From: Chthonomonadales bacterium
GTDB taxonomy: Bacteria > Armatimonadota > Chthonomonadetes > Chthonomonadales > CAJBBX01
Length of the DNA: 64,000 bases
NCBI GenBank assembly: GCA_027459625.1
Contig: DAIDHP010000017.1
Coordinates: forward strand, 1 to 64,000
Direction of reading: 5' to 3'
Positions 44,864-53,010 of this stretch are shown in pieces. The position numbers and the translations under genes were made by a program. Below the pieces are notes generated by a model. That model made no database searches. It had not been told where the DNA came from and worked only from the letters and a program-made list of their open reading frames with translations. The stretch's first letter is position 1, and each line of letters begins with the position of its first letter.

Positions 44864-45049
44864 TCACTCCCCACTTCTTTGGCGATATCTTCGAGCGGTG
44901 TCCGGATCAATACGCTTCATACGTTTCAACAGGTCACCAACATCCGGACGCTTGACGTCTGGCTTGGTTGGACCGCCGTCGTCCCCTTCCTTCCTCATCG
45001 GTTCGGCGGGCATGGGGCGACGCACTCTCTCTTCAAATTGAAATTCCAT
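44864..45049 (-). CDS. ubact: UBact, Pup-like ubiquitin-type protein tag
   Basis: A 61-residue polar, probably disordered protein, immediately upstream of and overlapping prcB. Its second half (TKPDVKRPDVGDLLKRMK, then DPDTARRYRQRSGE) matches what I recall of UBact, the Pup-like tag described from genomes of Nitrospirota, Armatimonadota and others. It ends in Gly-Glu, the form that PafA-type ligases can join to a substrate lysine through the terminal Glu side chain, so no Dop-like deamidation is needed. The start ATG has GAAGGAGGG 5-6 bases ahead, but that site lies in a hairpin (45055-45092). Ligase (PafA-like), depupylase and the ATPase are not encoded nearby. Confidence 0.88.
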   Translation of the reverse strand: MEFQFEERVRRPMPAEPMRKEGDDGGPTKPDVKRPDVGDLLKRMKRIDPDTARRYRQRSGE

Positions 45050-45054
45050 TTTAT

Positions 45055-45092
45055 TCCCTCCTTCCTCTCTATAGTATACGAGGAAGGAGGGA
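45055..45092 (-). promoter_or_regulatory. Hairpin that buries the UBact ribosome-binding site
   Basis: Positions 45055-45067 and 45080-45092 form a perfect 13-bp inverted repeat with a 12-base loop. On the minus-strand transcript the downstream arm reads GAGGAAGGAGGGA and is the Shine-Dalgarno sequence of UBact, 5 bases from its ATG. It could repress translation until opened, act as a partial terminator after the isomerase gene, or mark an RNA-processing site. No T tract follows. Confidence 0.55.
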
Positions 45093-45118
45093 TTCTGATT
45101 TCCTTAGAGTGAAAATCC

Positions 45119-46216
45119 TTAGGCTTTTAACTTTTTCATTTCGGATTTTAACTTGGAGATGCTGTCTATGTTGGTGGGATCTATGTCGTTAAGAAATGCC
45201 GCGTAGATGCTCACATAGTCGCCGAGGTAGAATAGGCTGAACATTTTCGCCAAAAGCGAGTCTCCCTTCGCCCACGCCTCGTACGATGGGGTGTGTCCCG
45301 CAAGCTTTTTCATTACTTCCACGCGTCGTGCAATCCTCGGCTGGGTGGCGGTTTCCGAAGGGTCGCGGAGGTAGATCAGTATCCATCTGGGAGCCTGTTT
45401 GCGACATTTCTTCCAAGCCAGAATTTCATTGTGATTCTGTTCGGGAAATACATTTGCAAAGGCATGTTCCTTGGCGTTTTCGTTAAACTGGCACTTCCAA
45501 CGAACAGCCACCACACCTCTATATCCCTGACTGCCGTATATCACGGGTATGCGTCCGTCAAGCTGAATCGCCAACTGTTTCGCAGTATTGTTTTCAATCG
45601 GAACATCCGTGGAGTACTCCTTGTTCAGATCGGCGAGCAATTGCATGGTTTCTTCAATGTCCTTGCTGATGGGGCGGGAAAACAACCCGAGGTGAGACAG
45701 CAATGAAAGCATGGGGAAGAACATATATCCCGTAGCAGTACGAGGGGGTTGTCCGCCGGGAATGGTACAGACCGGAAACCCATCCCTGTTCGCTCGTTCC
45801 GCCAACTCCCCTCCGCTGGTCACGCAGACGATTTGGGCGTTGCGTGCGCGCGCCTGGTTGTAGGCTGAGAGCGTCTCTTCCGTGCCCCCTGAATAGGAAG
45901 CGCAAATTACCAGGGTGTCCTTGCCTGCGAACCCAGGAAGAGTGTAGTCACGATTGACAATCATCGGGATGTCGCCATATTCCTCCATCAAGATTCGAAG
46001 CATATCCCCGCCAATCGCCGAACCTCCCAAGCCGGAGAGCACGATGTTGTTGATGGGGCGTTTTCTCGAAAGTCCTTGGATGGCGAATTTTTCACCGATC
46101 TCATAAGCTGTGCGGCATTGTATGGGGAAATCAGCGGTAAGTTGAAGGATATTGGACGGGTCTAGTTGACGCATTGCGGCAATATCATCCAAAACCGATT
46201 TTGATTGCAGCATCAT
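45119..46216 (-). CDS. Bifunctional phosphoglucose/phosphomannose isomerase-like protein
   Basis: A 365-residue two-SIS-domain isomerase of the PGI/PMI family first known from Crenarchaeota, interconverting glucose 6-, fructose 6- and mannose 6-phosphates. Motifs: IVLSGLGGSAIGGDMLR in the first SIS domain, CASYSGGTEETLSAYNQA with the SGGTEET loop that binds phosphate, and QNHNEILAWKK with the base Glu. ATG at 46216 is preceded by AAAAGGAG; an adjacent ATG at 46213 has slightly better spacing. It lies between rpsR and UBact on the same strand. Confidence 0.9.
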   Translation of the reverse strand: MMLQSKSVLDDIAAMRQLDPSNILQLTADFPIQCRTAYEIGEKFAIQGLSRKRPINNIVLSGLGGSAIGGDMLRILMEEYGDIPMIVNRDYTLPGFAGKDTLVICASYSGGTEETLSAYNQARARNAQIVCVTSGGELAERANRDGFPVCTIPGGQPPRTATGYMFFPMLSLLSHLGLFSRPISKDIEETMQLLADLNKEYSTDVPIENNTAKQLAIQLDGRIPVIYGSQGYRGVVAVRWKCQFNENAKEHAFANVFPEQNHNEILAWKKCRKQAPRWILIYLRDPSETATQPRIARRVEVMKKLAGHTPSYEAWAKGDSLLAKMFSLFYLGDYVSIYAAFLNDIDPTNIDSISKLKSEMKKLKA

Positions 46217-46315
46217 AAATCTCCTTTTAGGATGTTGGATTCGCAATAACGGCCCAATGGCTAAGCGTTGAAGGCAACTAGCATCGGGCCGGGTTTTGCA
46301 GCGGATAATTTGTTA

Positions 46316-46567
46316 TTATTTAGCCACGAAATTCAAAAATGCAATGTGGCGCGCACGTTTGATCGCTTCGCTCAACAGACGTTGATGTTTTGCGCATGTT
46401 CCCGATGAGCGTCTCGGATACATTTTGCCCCGTTCGCTCACGAATTTACGAAGCTTTGCATATGACTTGTAATCTATGCTCGTGACTTTATCCACGCAAA
46501 ACTCACAAACCTTTCGGCGCGGTTTGCGAAATTTGTTTGGAGCGCGTTTGCGCACGACGTTATTCAT
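46316..46567 (-). CDS. rpsR: 30S ribosomal protein S18
   Basis: An 83-residue S18 that pairs with S6 on the small-subunit platform. [21 protein letters not shown] and [17 protein letters not shown] are conserved, and the Cys residues (CEFC, then TCAKH) make this a zinc-binding (C+) form. It closes the rpsF-ssb-rpsR cluster; rplI, often next, is absent. AAAGGG lies 5 bases before the ATG. Confidence 0.97.
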   Translation of the reverse strand: MNNVVRKRAPNKFRKPRRKVCEFCVDKVTSIDYKSYAKLRKFVSERGKMYPRRSSGTCAKHQRLLSEAIKRARHIAFLNFVAK

Positions 46568-46631
46568 CTATACCCTTTCTCATAGGGCCCCCATAGGGAA
46601 GACCCCTTAAAATTGACAAGTTGGAAAAGGA

Positions 46632-47069
46632 CTATTCCTCTGCGAAGGGATCATAATCCTCGGGTTCCGAAGTTTTAGAAGATTGCGGAATGTTTTCCCG
46701 GACAGGGGCGACGTGGTCCATTTCAGCAGCATCCGTTCCCTGGGATTTCGGTCGATCCAATCCTTGAACGTTATCGGCTATGATTTCCGAGGTTTTACGC
46801 TTGGAACCGTCTTGCGCGTCCCATGTGCGAACTTGCAAACGCCCTTCCACGAGAATCAACCGTCCTTTGGTGATGTAACTGTTTATGAATTCCGCAGTTT
46901 GTCTCCATGCCACCACATCAAGGAAATCCGTCTCCCGCTCGCCCGTATCCTGATTTTTTCGCGGGCGATCAACCGCAACCGAAAAACGGACAAAGGGGAT
47001 TCCACTTGAGGTGTATTTTATTTCCGGGTCACGGGTAATTCTCCCGATGATAATAATGTGGTTTAACAT
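46632..47069 (-). CDS. ssb: Single-stranded DNA-binding protein
   Basis: A 145-residue SSB: OB-fold with NHIIIIGRITRDPEIKYTSSG, FVRFSVAVDRP and LILVEGRLQVRTW, then a short acidic tail ending EDYDPFAEE. The usual C-terminal tip ends in Phe (DDDIPF); here FAEE follows the last Phe, so the protein-interaction tip differs slightly. It sits between rpsF and rpsR, the common bacterial order. GAAGGAG lies 7 bases before the ATG. Confidence 0.95.
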   Translation of the reverse strand: MLNHIIIIGRITRDPEIKYTSSGIPFVRFSVAVDRPRKNQDTGERETDFLDVVAWRQTAEFINSYITKGRLILVEGRLQVRTWDAQDGSKRKTSEIIADNVQGLDRPKSQGTDAAEMDHVAPVRENIPQSSKTSEPEDYDPFAEE

Positions 47070-47129
47070 TTCTCCGCTCCTTCGTCTTCTTGGACATTCA
47101 TGGATGGGTGTGTCAGTAATCAGAGGGTG

Positions 47130-47432
47130 TTACTCTTCGTCTTCGTTTTGGCGCACGATAATATGTCTGAAGACATCGTCGCTGATTCGAAATACGCGAT
47201 CAAGCTCCTTGGGTACGTTGGTGTCTGCAACGAAATTCATCAGGATGTAAATGCCTTCACGATGACCGTCAATTTCGTAAGCAAGTCGCTTTTTGCCCAT
47301 TTCCCATTTACCGGCATCCGTTACGGAGCCGTTCATGTCAGTAACGATCTTGGAATACTTGTCAATGATGGGCTGGAGTTGTTCGTCCGTTAGTTCCGAA
47401 TCCACAATGTACATCGCCTCGTAGTGGCGCAT
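47130..47432 (-). CDS. rpsF: 30S ribosomal protein S6
   Basis: A 100-residue S6: MRHYEAMYIVDSELTDEQL, WEMGKKRLAYEIDGHREGIY and a C-terminus FRHIIVRQNEDEE. It binds S18 and the central domain of 16S rRNA. GGAGGTG lies 8 bases before the ATG. The first gene of rpsF-ssb-rpsR, expressed from the extended -10 promoter upstream through a hairpin-rich leader. Confidence 0.97.
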   Translation of the reverse strand: MRHYEAMYIVDSELTDEQLQPIIDKYSKIVTDMNGSVTDAGKWEMGKKRLAYEIDGHREGIYILMNFVADTNVPKELDRVFRISDDVFRHIIVRQNEDEE

Positions 47433-47460
47433 GGTTCTTTCACCTCCCCTCGGTCTATGG

Positions 47461-47530
47461 CTCCGGCGCTATCCGGAGCAGGAAGGAGTATGCCCGATGT
47501 ATAATTCGGGGGACGGCTTTACACGCCGTC
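47461..47530 (-). promoter_or_regulatory. rpsF leader with three hairpins (possible S6:S18 site)
   Basis: Three stems lie in tandem in the untranslated leader: 47512-47517 with 47525-47530, 47493-47497 with 47506-47510, and 47461-47466 with 47473-47478. An autoregulatory S6:S18-binding mRNA motif is known in this position in many phyla. CCG occurs several times, but I cannot confirm the motif by eye. Confidence 0.4.
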
Positions 47531-47553
47531 AAATACTCTTTTCAATTGCGTTC

Positions 47554-47559
47554 ATTATA
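47554..47559 (-). promoter_or_regulatory. Extended -10 promoter of the rpsF operon
   Basis: On the minus strand TGG-TATAAT forms an extended -10 box about 120 bases before rpsF. No good -35 box is visible, as is usual for this promoter type. Confidence 0.5.
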
Positions 47560-47604
47560 CCAGACGTTCGCGTGAAAATGTAATTCGACATCCCGCTAAA
47601 TTTA

Positions 47605-48357
47605 TCATAAGCCGGTCGGGTGATCTATGAAAAACGTCTCCAAGTGAAATTTATGGCGTAAGATGTCCCCTAAAGCCTTTATTCCAACTGTTTCCGTTGC
47701 GTAATGTCCTGCGAATATGAGGTTGATTCCATGTTCCTCCGCGAGGAAGAAATTGGAATGACTGCCCTCCCCGGTTAACAATGTGTCGCATCCGGCGGCT
47801 TTCGCCTCGGGCGCCATTTGACCTGCGCCTCCGGAAATGATGCCTATCCTCCGTAGTCTGCGTGGCCCCGTCGCCATGACATAAGGGGTTATCTGCAGAG
47901 CTTGCTCGATTTTGTCCGATAGCTCCTCAATTGTGGTGTCCGTATCGCAATAGACGCCGATGGGCGCACCGTTTATCATACCATATCGGCCTGCAATTGG
48001 AAGATCGATCAAACGAGCCAACTGCGTATTGTTGCCAACTTCTGGATGCATATCCAATGGCAAGTGGCATGAGTACAAGGATAGGCAATTTGATATGATA
48101 GCTGAAAGTTTTCTGTAATACGCATGCGTCACCGGCGCGGTTTGTTCCCAAAAAACGCCATGATGGACCATGAGCATGTCGGCGCCTTTTGAAACAGCTT
48201 CATTTATCGAATAGAGACATGCATCCACCGCTAACGCGATACGAAAAACCTCTTCCTTGCCTTGAACTTGAAGACCGTTCCAGGCCTTGGGATAGTCTTC
48301 GATGTGAGCGACATCCAAGTAATCATTCAACCAATTTACAAGCTCCTCCGTATGCAT
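47605..48357 (-). CDS. Nif3-like dinuclear metal centre protein (GTP cyclohydrolase I type 2 homologue)
   Basis: A 250-residue member of the Nif3/YbgI/YqfO family: DMLMVHHGVFW with the metal-binding His pair, SLYSCHLPLDMHPEVGNN with further ligands, GIISGGAGQMAPEA, and near the end DTLLTGEGSHSNFFLAEEHGINLIFAGHYATE completing the two-metal site (described here by its ends only). Members form hexameric toroids; their reaction is unsettled despite the database name. The ATG at 48357 has AGGAGG 9 bases ahead. Confidence 0.9.
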   Translation of the reverse strand: MHTEELVNWLNDYLDVAHIEDYPKAWNGLQVQGKEEVFRIALAVDACLYSINEAVSKGADMLMVHHGVFWEQTAPVTHAYYRKLSAIISNCLSLYSCHLPLDMHPEVGNNTQLARLIDLPIAGRYGMINGAPIGVYCDTDTTIEELSDKIEQALQITPYVMATGPRRLRRIGIISGGAGQMAPEAKAAGCDTLLTGEGSHSNFFLAEEHGINLIFAGHYATETVGIKALGDILRHKFHLETFFIDHPTGL

Positions 48358-48745
48358 GGAGTGTGTCCTCCTTTTTTTCATCCATTCGCCACCCGTTGGC
48401 AAAGTCCTGCACTTGGTTAATATCTATTCCTTGAGATCATGATTAGAGCACGTTCCCTTTGAGATTACCCCTAAATGTGTATTGTCGAGGAAGCATCGCC
48501 GCCCATGATCGAAACGCAAATTTGAAAGTGAATATCGCTTTTCAGAATAATGCAGTCATAGTGATTGTTACCGCTTTCGGCGTGCAGCACTTGCGGCTAC
48601 CTTAGGGGGGATGCGCCGCGAAAAAAAATCTTTGTTACGAAATAAATGAGCAAAAATATCTTTGCGGCATCTTGTATCGTTTTATCCTATATGATATACT
48701 TTGCTATCTTGCAGACAATGAGTTGATATTCCAAGGAGCATGCAC
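48358..48745. other. 388-base divergent intergenic region
   Basis: Holds the promoter of the DUF1844 gene (listed separately). A short GCGGC/GCCGC stem near 48591-48620 is followed by eight A residues and has no clear role. No RNA gene recognised. Confidence 0.45.
48672..48700 (+). promoter_or_regulatory. Promoter of the DUF1844 gene
   Basis: TTGTAT at 48672-48677 and TATACT at 48695-48700 with a 17-base spacer, 46 bases ahead of the coding start. Confidence 0.55.
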
Positions 48746-49174
48746 ATGATTGCTGATCACGAAGAATCCAGCTTCACCTTTGTGGATAAACGTCACACCG
48801 TTCAAGAGGAAAGTGCGAACGTGGATGAGTCCTCAATTACCAATTCCGAAACCCCGCAGGAACAGACACAGGATAGCCCCAAGGAGGGGACCGATTCCGT
48901 CGAAAGTGAAATCGGCACAAGCCCTTCCATCACGGATCATCTTGTCACCTGTATTGAATTACTGCATCAAGGGGCGTGGATTTGCATGGGTCTTGTCGCG
49001 GATCCAGTAACAGGAGTCATCAATCGTGACTTGGAAGGCGCTCGCATAGCGATTGACACAATTGAATATATTGCCTCAAAATTGGAAACGAAGCTTGATC
49101 CAGTCATGCAGAGAGAGTTGAAAAACCTATTGACGGATCTGCGATTGAATTATGTACAGCAAATGAACCGATAG
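48746..49174 (+). CDS. DUF1844 family protein
   Basis: A 142-residue protein. The first 65 residues are polar and probably disordered (many Glu, Ser and Thr). The rest fits DUF1844: LHQGAWICMGLVADPVTG, then RDLEGARIAIDTIEYIASK and LLTDLRLNYVQQM at the end. The family is small, helical, widespread and of unknown function. ATG at 48746 has AAGGAG 7 bases ahead. First of three plus-strand genes leading to rdgB. Confidence 0.75.
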   Translation: MIADHEESSFTFVDKRHTVQEESANVDESSITNSETPQEQTQDSPKEGTDSVESEIGTSPSITDHLVTCIELLHQGAWICMGLVADPVTGVINRDLEGARIAIDTIEYIASKLETKLDPVMQRELKNLLTDLRLNYVQQMNR

Positions 49175-49199
49175 AGTTCACCATTACGGAGGAAGCAGT

Positions 49200-49739
49200 A
49201 TGATCCGAATCGGGTTGCCATCCCCTCTGTTTTTTAAGCTGCGACTGAGGGCGCAGATAGCCTCGAATCATATCATCCATCAATCCAATGAATTAAGACG
49301 TTGTTATGCCGAACACTTCAGCCTGGGCGAAAAAACAAAAATACTAAAATCGGGCGCTATTTCATCCGTTTTTTCATCTCGAAAGAAATTATCATATCAA
49401 ATGCGAATATTGTCGGAATTGAGCGCCAATCATCAGGATTTAGTGGATTTGCTATGCAGCGCCGCAAAAAACGGTTTGCGCAAGGAGGATTTTCCTCGAT
49501 ATGCGCATTTAAGAGAGTGGTTCCTGAAGAACTATTTCTCCCAATGCCGTCCCATACTCAACAAGTCAATGGCGGATAATGGTTCCGCCAATGTGTTGAA
49601 CGGTGAAAATGACCCCTTCGCCCTATTGTTTACCAATCCGACCATTCTAGAGGCGATTCATTCCTACGAGGTTCTCGGAGCGATTGTGCAGTCTCGCGAT
49701 ATTCTGGATTCCATCAATACGGTAAACAAGATCAATTGA
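49200..49739 (+). CDS. Protein of unknown function
   Basis: A 179-residue, mainly helical, basic protein without membrane segments. Several Ser/Asn/Leu-rich helices (SYQMRILSELSANHQDLVDLL, shown to 20 residues as SYQMRILSELSANHQDLVDL) but no recognised motif. It has an excellent ribosome-binding site (GGAGG, 7 bases) and its stop overlaps the TTG start of rdgB, so it is surely translated and coupled to it. A link to nucleotide hygiene is only by position. Confidence 0.6.
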   Translation: MIRIGLPSPLFFKLRLRAQIASNHIIHQSNELRRCYAEHFSLGEKTKILKSGAISSVFSSRKKLSYQMRILSELSANHQDLVDLLCSAAKNGLRKEDFPRYAHLREWFLKNYFSQCRPILNKSMADNGSANVLNGENDPFALLFTNPTILEAIHSYEVLGAIVQSRDILDSINTVNKIN

Positions 49740-50368
49740 CAGCAATAAAAAGCTCCTACGCTCCTAAAATTGTGGTGGCGACCGGTAATCGTAAGAAGGG
49801 TGTCGAAATGCAAACGATACTTGCCAATTCCGGTCTTGAAGTTTGCACTATCGCTGATTTCCCGCATGTCGATTTTGAAGTTGAGGAAACTGGCTGCACC
49901 TATGCGGAGAACAGTGAATTCAAGGCCGTGGCCGCCGTTTCTCTCACGGGCATGGTGTCGGTTGCGGATGACGCCGGATTGGAGATAGACGCATTGGGCG
50001 GCCAGCCTGGCGTATACTCGAAAAGATTCCTCGGAGAGCACACTCCTTTTCCGGAAAAGATGCATCGTATTCTCCACCTGCTCAAGGATACTCCTATCGA
50101 GGAGAGAAAATGCAGGTTCATTTGCGCCGTCGTGATAGCCACTCCGGATGGGAAAAAAATCCTCTGCGATGGCGTTTGCGAGGGAATAGTGGGCTGGGAG
50201 ATGAAGGGGGAGTATGGTTTTGGATATGACCCCATATTCTATTTGCCGGATCTGGGCAAATATATGGCTGAATTGCCCCCCGAGAAGAAGCATCTCATTA
50301 GCCACAGAGGCAAGGCTCTGGCGAAGGTCAAAGTGGCTCTTGCCGAGCTTTTCGGTCTCATGAGTTAA
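49736..50368 (+). CDS. rdgB: XTP/dITP diphosphatase (RdgB/HAM1)
   Basis: Hydrolyses deaminated purine triphosphates (dITP, XTP) so that they are not built into DNA. The 210 residues carry IVVATGNRKKGVEM (phosphate-binding), SVADDAGLEIDALGGQPGVY (metal Asp and specificity), YGFGYDPIFYLPD and the closing SHRGKAL. The start is TTG, overlapping the preceding stop as TTGA; the N-terminal extension of about 9 residues before the first strand is slightly longer than usual. Confidence 0.93.
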   Translation: MTAIKSSYAPKIVVATGNRKKGVEMQTILANSGLEVCTIADFPHVDFEVEETGCTYAENSEFKAVAAVSLTGMVSVADDAGLEIDALGGQPGVYSKRFLGEHTPFPEKMHRILHLLKDTPIEERKCRFICAVVIATPDGKKILCDGVCEGIVGWEMKGEYGFGYDPIFYLPDLGKYMAELPPEKKHLISHRGKALAKVKVALAELFGLMS

Positions 50369-50606
50369 CGCTTCCCCTGTTCCCATCGTCCATGTTCCTC
50401 TATAATCTCCTTCATCGGAAGATCAGAAGGTCTCGCATTCTATATAATCCAACGCTTAGCGAACTGTCAGGTATAATCTATTTGCATACTGGGTAATTGC
50501 ATGAATCGTGGATAGGTGTTTCGTTGTCATCAGAAATGCCATACACGTTGGTCATCGGGGAAATCGCAATTATCACATCCATTATGATCATTTGGAACGG
50601 TGAAAA

Positions 50607-51896
50607 ATGAGTTCAGTTGACGCTTTCATTCATACATTGAGAAGTCTCGGAGATCCTCGGGAAATGGCATCATGCGTAAATGCAGACGACGCGTTCGCCT
50701 TTCATCGGGATACAAACACTCATGTTCATCTGCCTCCGAATTTCAGCGCCTTTCAAAGCCTCGGTCAGGCATTGGAAATGGCGACAAATGAGGGCGTGAA
50801 TGCGCTCGGAGCCAGCAACTATTACGACTATTCTGTTTATGGACAGTTCGCAACCCTGTCCGTGCAAAAGGGGATATTCCCGCTTTTCGGTATTGAGATT
50901 ATCGCACTCATGGATGATCTGGTTGAAAGCAGAACGCTTATTAACGATCCCGGTAATTTTGGTAAAATCTACATTTGTGGCAAGGGTATCACCAATTTCT
51001 CGCCGATGAGTGAGAACTCCTCCCGTTTGCTTCAAACCATTCGAGTGAACGATAGCTTGCGCATGAATGAAATGACACGGAAGCTTTCCACGATATTTGT
51101 TAACGCCGGAATCGATATTCCTCTCACCCCGGATATCATTAAAGAACGGATCGCCACTCGAACCGGCGTATGCCTGAATACGGTCTATCTGCAGGAGCGT
51201 CATTTGGCGCAGGCTTTTCAAGAGGCGTTTTATGAATCGACGCCTGTCGCGGATCGCTCCGAGAAGCTTCGGGCCATTTTTGGAGCTTCGCCCAAGAATG
51301 CGATGGATCCGGTTCTTGTGCAAAATGATATTCGAACCCATCTTATGAAAGCGGGCAGACCGGCGTTCGAGCCTGATACGTTTGTGGATTTCGAACACGC
51401 TTATAATCTGATTCTCGCGTTGGGAGGCGTTCCATGTTATCCGACTTTAGCGGATGGTGCGAAGCCGATTTGCGCTTATGAAGAGCCTGTTGAGGAGTTG
51501 ATTGCAAAATTACGGCGACTTAACGTTCACACGGCGGAATTCATCCCCAATCGAAACACCCCCGAGGTTTTATCCCGGTATGTGCACGCCATGCGGGATA
51601 CTGGCTTTGTGGTGACAGCGGGCACGGAGCATAATACGCAAGAGCTTTTGCCGATAAAGCCTGCGTGCTTAGGGGGAACGCCGATTCCGGAGGATGTACA
51701 GGCTATTTTCAGAGAAGGGGCTTGCGTGCTGGTGGCGCACCAGTATCTGGGTTTGATGGGGTTGACCGGCTTTGTGGAATCCGATGGGGCTTTAAATTCC
51801 CATTACGGTTCCGATAACGAACGCATTTCCTTTTTCCGCACTCTCGGAGAATGGATATTGATGAAATATCAGGATGCCACATCTCAAGCAAATTGA
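50607..51896 (+). CDS. PHP-superfamily metal-dependent hydrolase-like protein
   Basis: A 429-residue protein opening with a PHP-like motif (RDTNTHVHLPPNFSAF, first metal His pair) and a later FGIEIIALMDD, with TAGTEHNTQE near residue 335 as another ligand site. The spacing is larger than in histidinol phosphatases, so the exact reaction is open (phosphoesterase or a related hydrolase). It overlaps the next gene by TTGA. Start ATG with a GGAACGGTG stretch just upstream. Confidence 0.65.
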   Translation: MSSVDAFIHTLRSLGDPREMASCVNADDAFAFHRDTNTHVHLPPNFSAFQSLGQALEMATNEGVNALGASNYYDYSVYGQFATLSVQKGIFPLFGIEIIALMDDLVESRTLINDPGNFGKIYICGKGITNFSPMSENSSRLLQTIRVNDSLRMNEMTRKLSTIFVNAGIDIPLTPDIIKERIATRTGVCLNTVYLQERHLAQAFQEAFYESTPVADRSEKLRAIFGASPKNAMDPVLVQNDIRTHLMKAGRPAFEPDTFVDFEHAYNLILALGGVPCYPTLADGAKPICAYEEPVEELIAKLRRLNVHTAEFIPNRNTPEVLSRYVHAMRDTGFVVTAGTEHNTQELLPIKPACLGGTPIPEDVQAIFREGACVLVAHQYLGLMGLTGFVESDGALNSHYGSDNERISFFRTLGEWILMKYQDATSQAN

Positions 51897-53002
51897 AACT
51901 CCTATCCTCTTGTGTTTTAACATCATTCTTATTGATGCTCTTCATCACACCGATGTTTGAGAGCCAAGCGTTCGGACGACAAATACATTGGAAGGCAAAG
52001 AGCCTTGTTTTGATCCAAAAAGGCGCGACTTACGCTCGAATGATACGCTTGGAGGACGGTGCCATACTATGCGCCTTTGAGATGGATGGGAAATCCTGGG
52101 TCAAGCGAAGCGTTGACGAAGGCGTGCAGTGGGGGAATAGTGTGTTGGTGGCGTCATCCCCCCTCGGTTCCGATTCCAACCCATCTCTTCTGCAGCTTCA
52201 AAACGGTTCTATTCTCTTATGGTATAATTTTCGTCCCACCGATAGCGTTCATCCCTATGAGATAGGTTATAATGTCAGCGATGACGCAGGAGTAACCTGG
52301 AAAACAGGGAAAACCGTTTGGGCGGGGGGGATCACGGCAAACAAAGGTTGTTGGGAACCTGCCGCAGTTCAATTACCTTCTGGCGAGATTGAGCTTTTTT
52401 TCTCCATGGAAGCTCCTTTCGGCACGGTGGGAGAACAGGGAATAGCGTTGGCTCGATCCTACGATGACGGGAAACACTGGTCCCATCCTGAAATAATCTC
52501 CTGCAATCCCGGTAAAAGAGATGGTATGCCCGTACCGATGATATCAACTTCCTCTGATCGAATTTATGTATCGATTGAGGCGAATCGGGCAACCACCAAC
52601 CAACTGCAACCATCCGTGATATGGACGACGTTGAATGATGATTGGCATATGGGTTGCATCGGGGAAAAAAGCCCATATCGACTTTCTCGAATCGTGCATC
52701 CTCGCTTGCCCGCCAACGTGTACGCCGGAGCCCCTTATCTTTGCGAACTCAGTCAGAACACCCTCATTCTTTCATGTCAACTTACCAAAAAGCACGCTGA
52801 TGCGCCTCGGATGATGGTGTATTCAGGCGACTTAAAGGATATGCAATTTACGAATCCCACGCAACCTTTTGGCGATGGGGAGGCTGCCGGGTGTTGGTGG
52901 AATTCCCTGTTCGACAAAAATCAGAGCACAATTACCGCGATTTCAAACACCAGTGTTAACGGGGTGCGTGGAATTTGGGCGATTGACGGAACTTTGTCGT
53001 AG
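51893..53002 (+). CDS. Exported sialidase-like BNR-repeat protein
   Basis: A 369-residue six-bladed propeller of the sialidase/neuraminidase superfamily. Three Asp-box-like repeats are visible: SVDEGVQW, SDDAGVTW and SYDDGKHW. RMIRLEDGAIL could hold one arginine of the sialic-acid triad. A signal peptide (KLLSSCVLTSFLLMLFITP) begins exactly at the TTG at 51893, which overlaps the previous stop as TTGA; an ATG at 51851 in the same frame would add 14 polar residues. The true substrate may be another glycan, since many BNR proteins are not sialidases. Confidence 0.75.
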   Translation: MKLLSSCVLTSFLLMLFITPMFESQAFGRQIHWKAKSLVLIQKGATYARMIRLEDGAILCAFEMDGKSWVKRSVDEGVQWGNSVLVASSPLGSDSNPSLLQLQNGSILLWYNFRPTDSVHPYEIGYNVSDDAGVTWKTGKTVWAGGITANKGCWEPAAVQLPSGEIELFFSMEAPFGTVGEQGIALARSYDDGKHWSHPEIISCNPGKRDGMPVPMISTSSDRIYVSIEANRATTNQLQPSVIWTTLNDDWHMGCIGEKSPYRLSRIVHPRLPANVYAGAPYLCELSQNTLILSCQLTKKHADAPRMMVYSGDLKDMQFTNPTQPFGDGEAAGCWWNSLFDKNQSTITAISNTSVNGVRGIWAIDGTLS

Positions 53003-53010
53003 AAGAGTTT

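Noticed and set aside
45092-45119. The hairpin before UBact as an ordinary Rho-independent terminator
   Set aside because: No T tract follows in the transcript direction and the arm coincides with the ribosome-binding site; a regulatory reading is preferred, though partial termination is not excluded.
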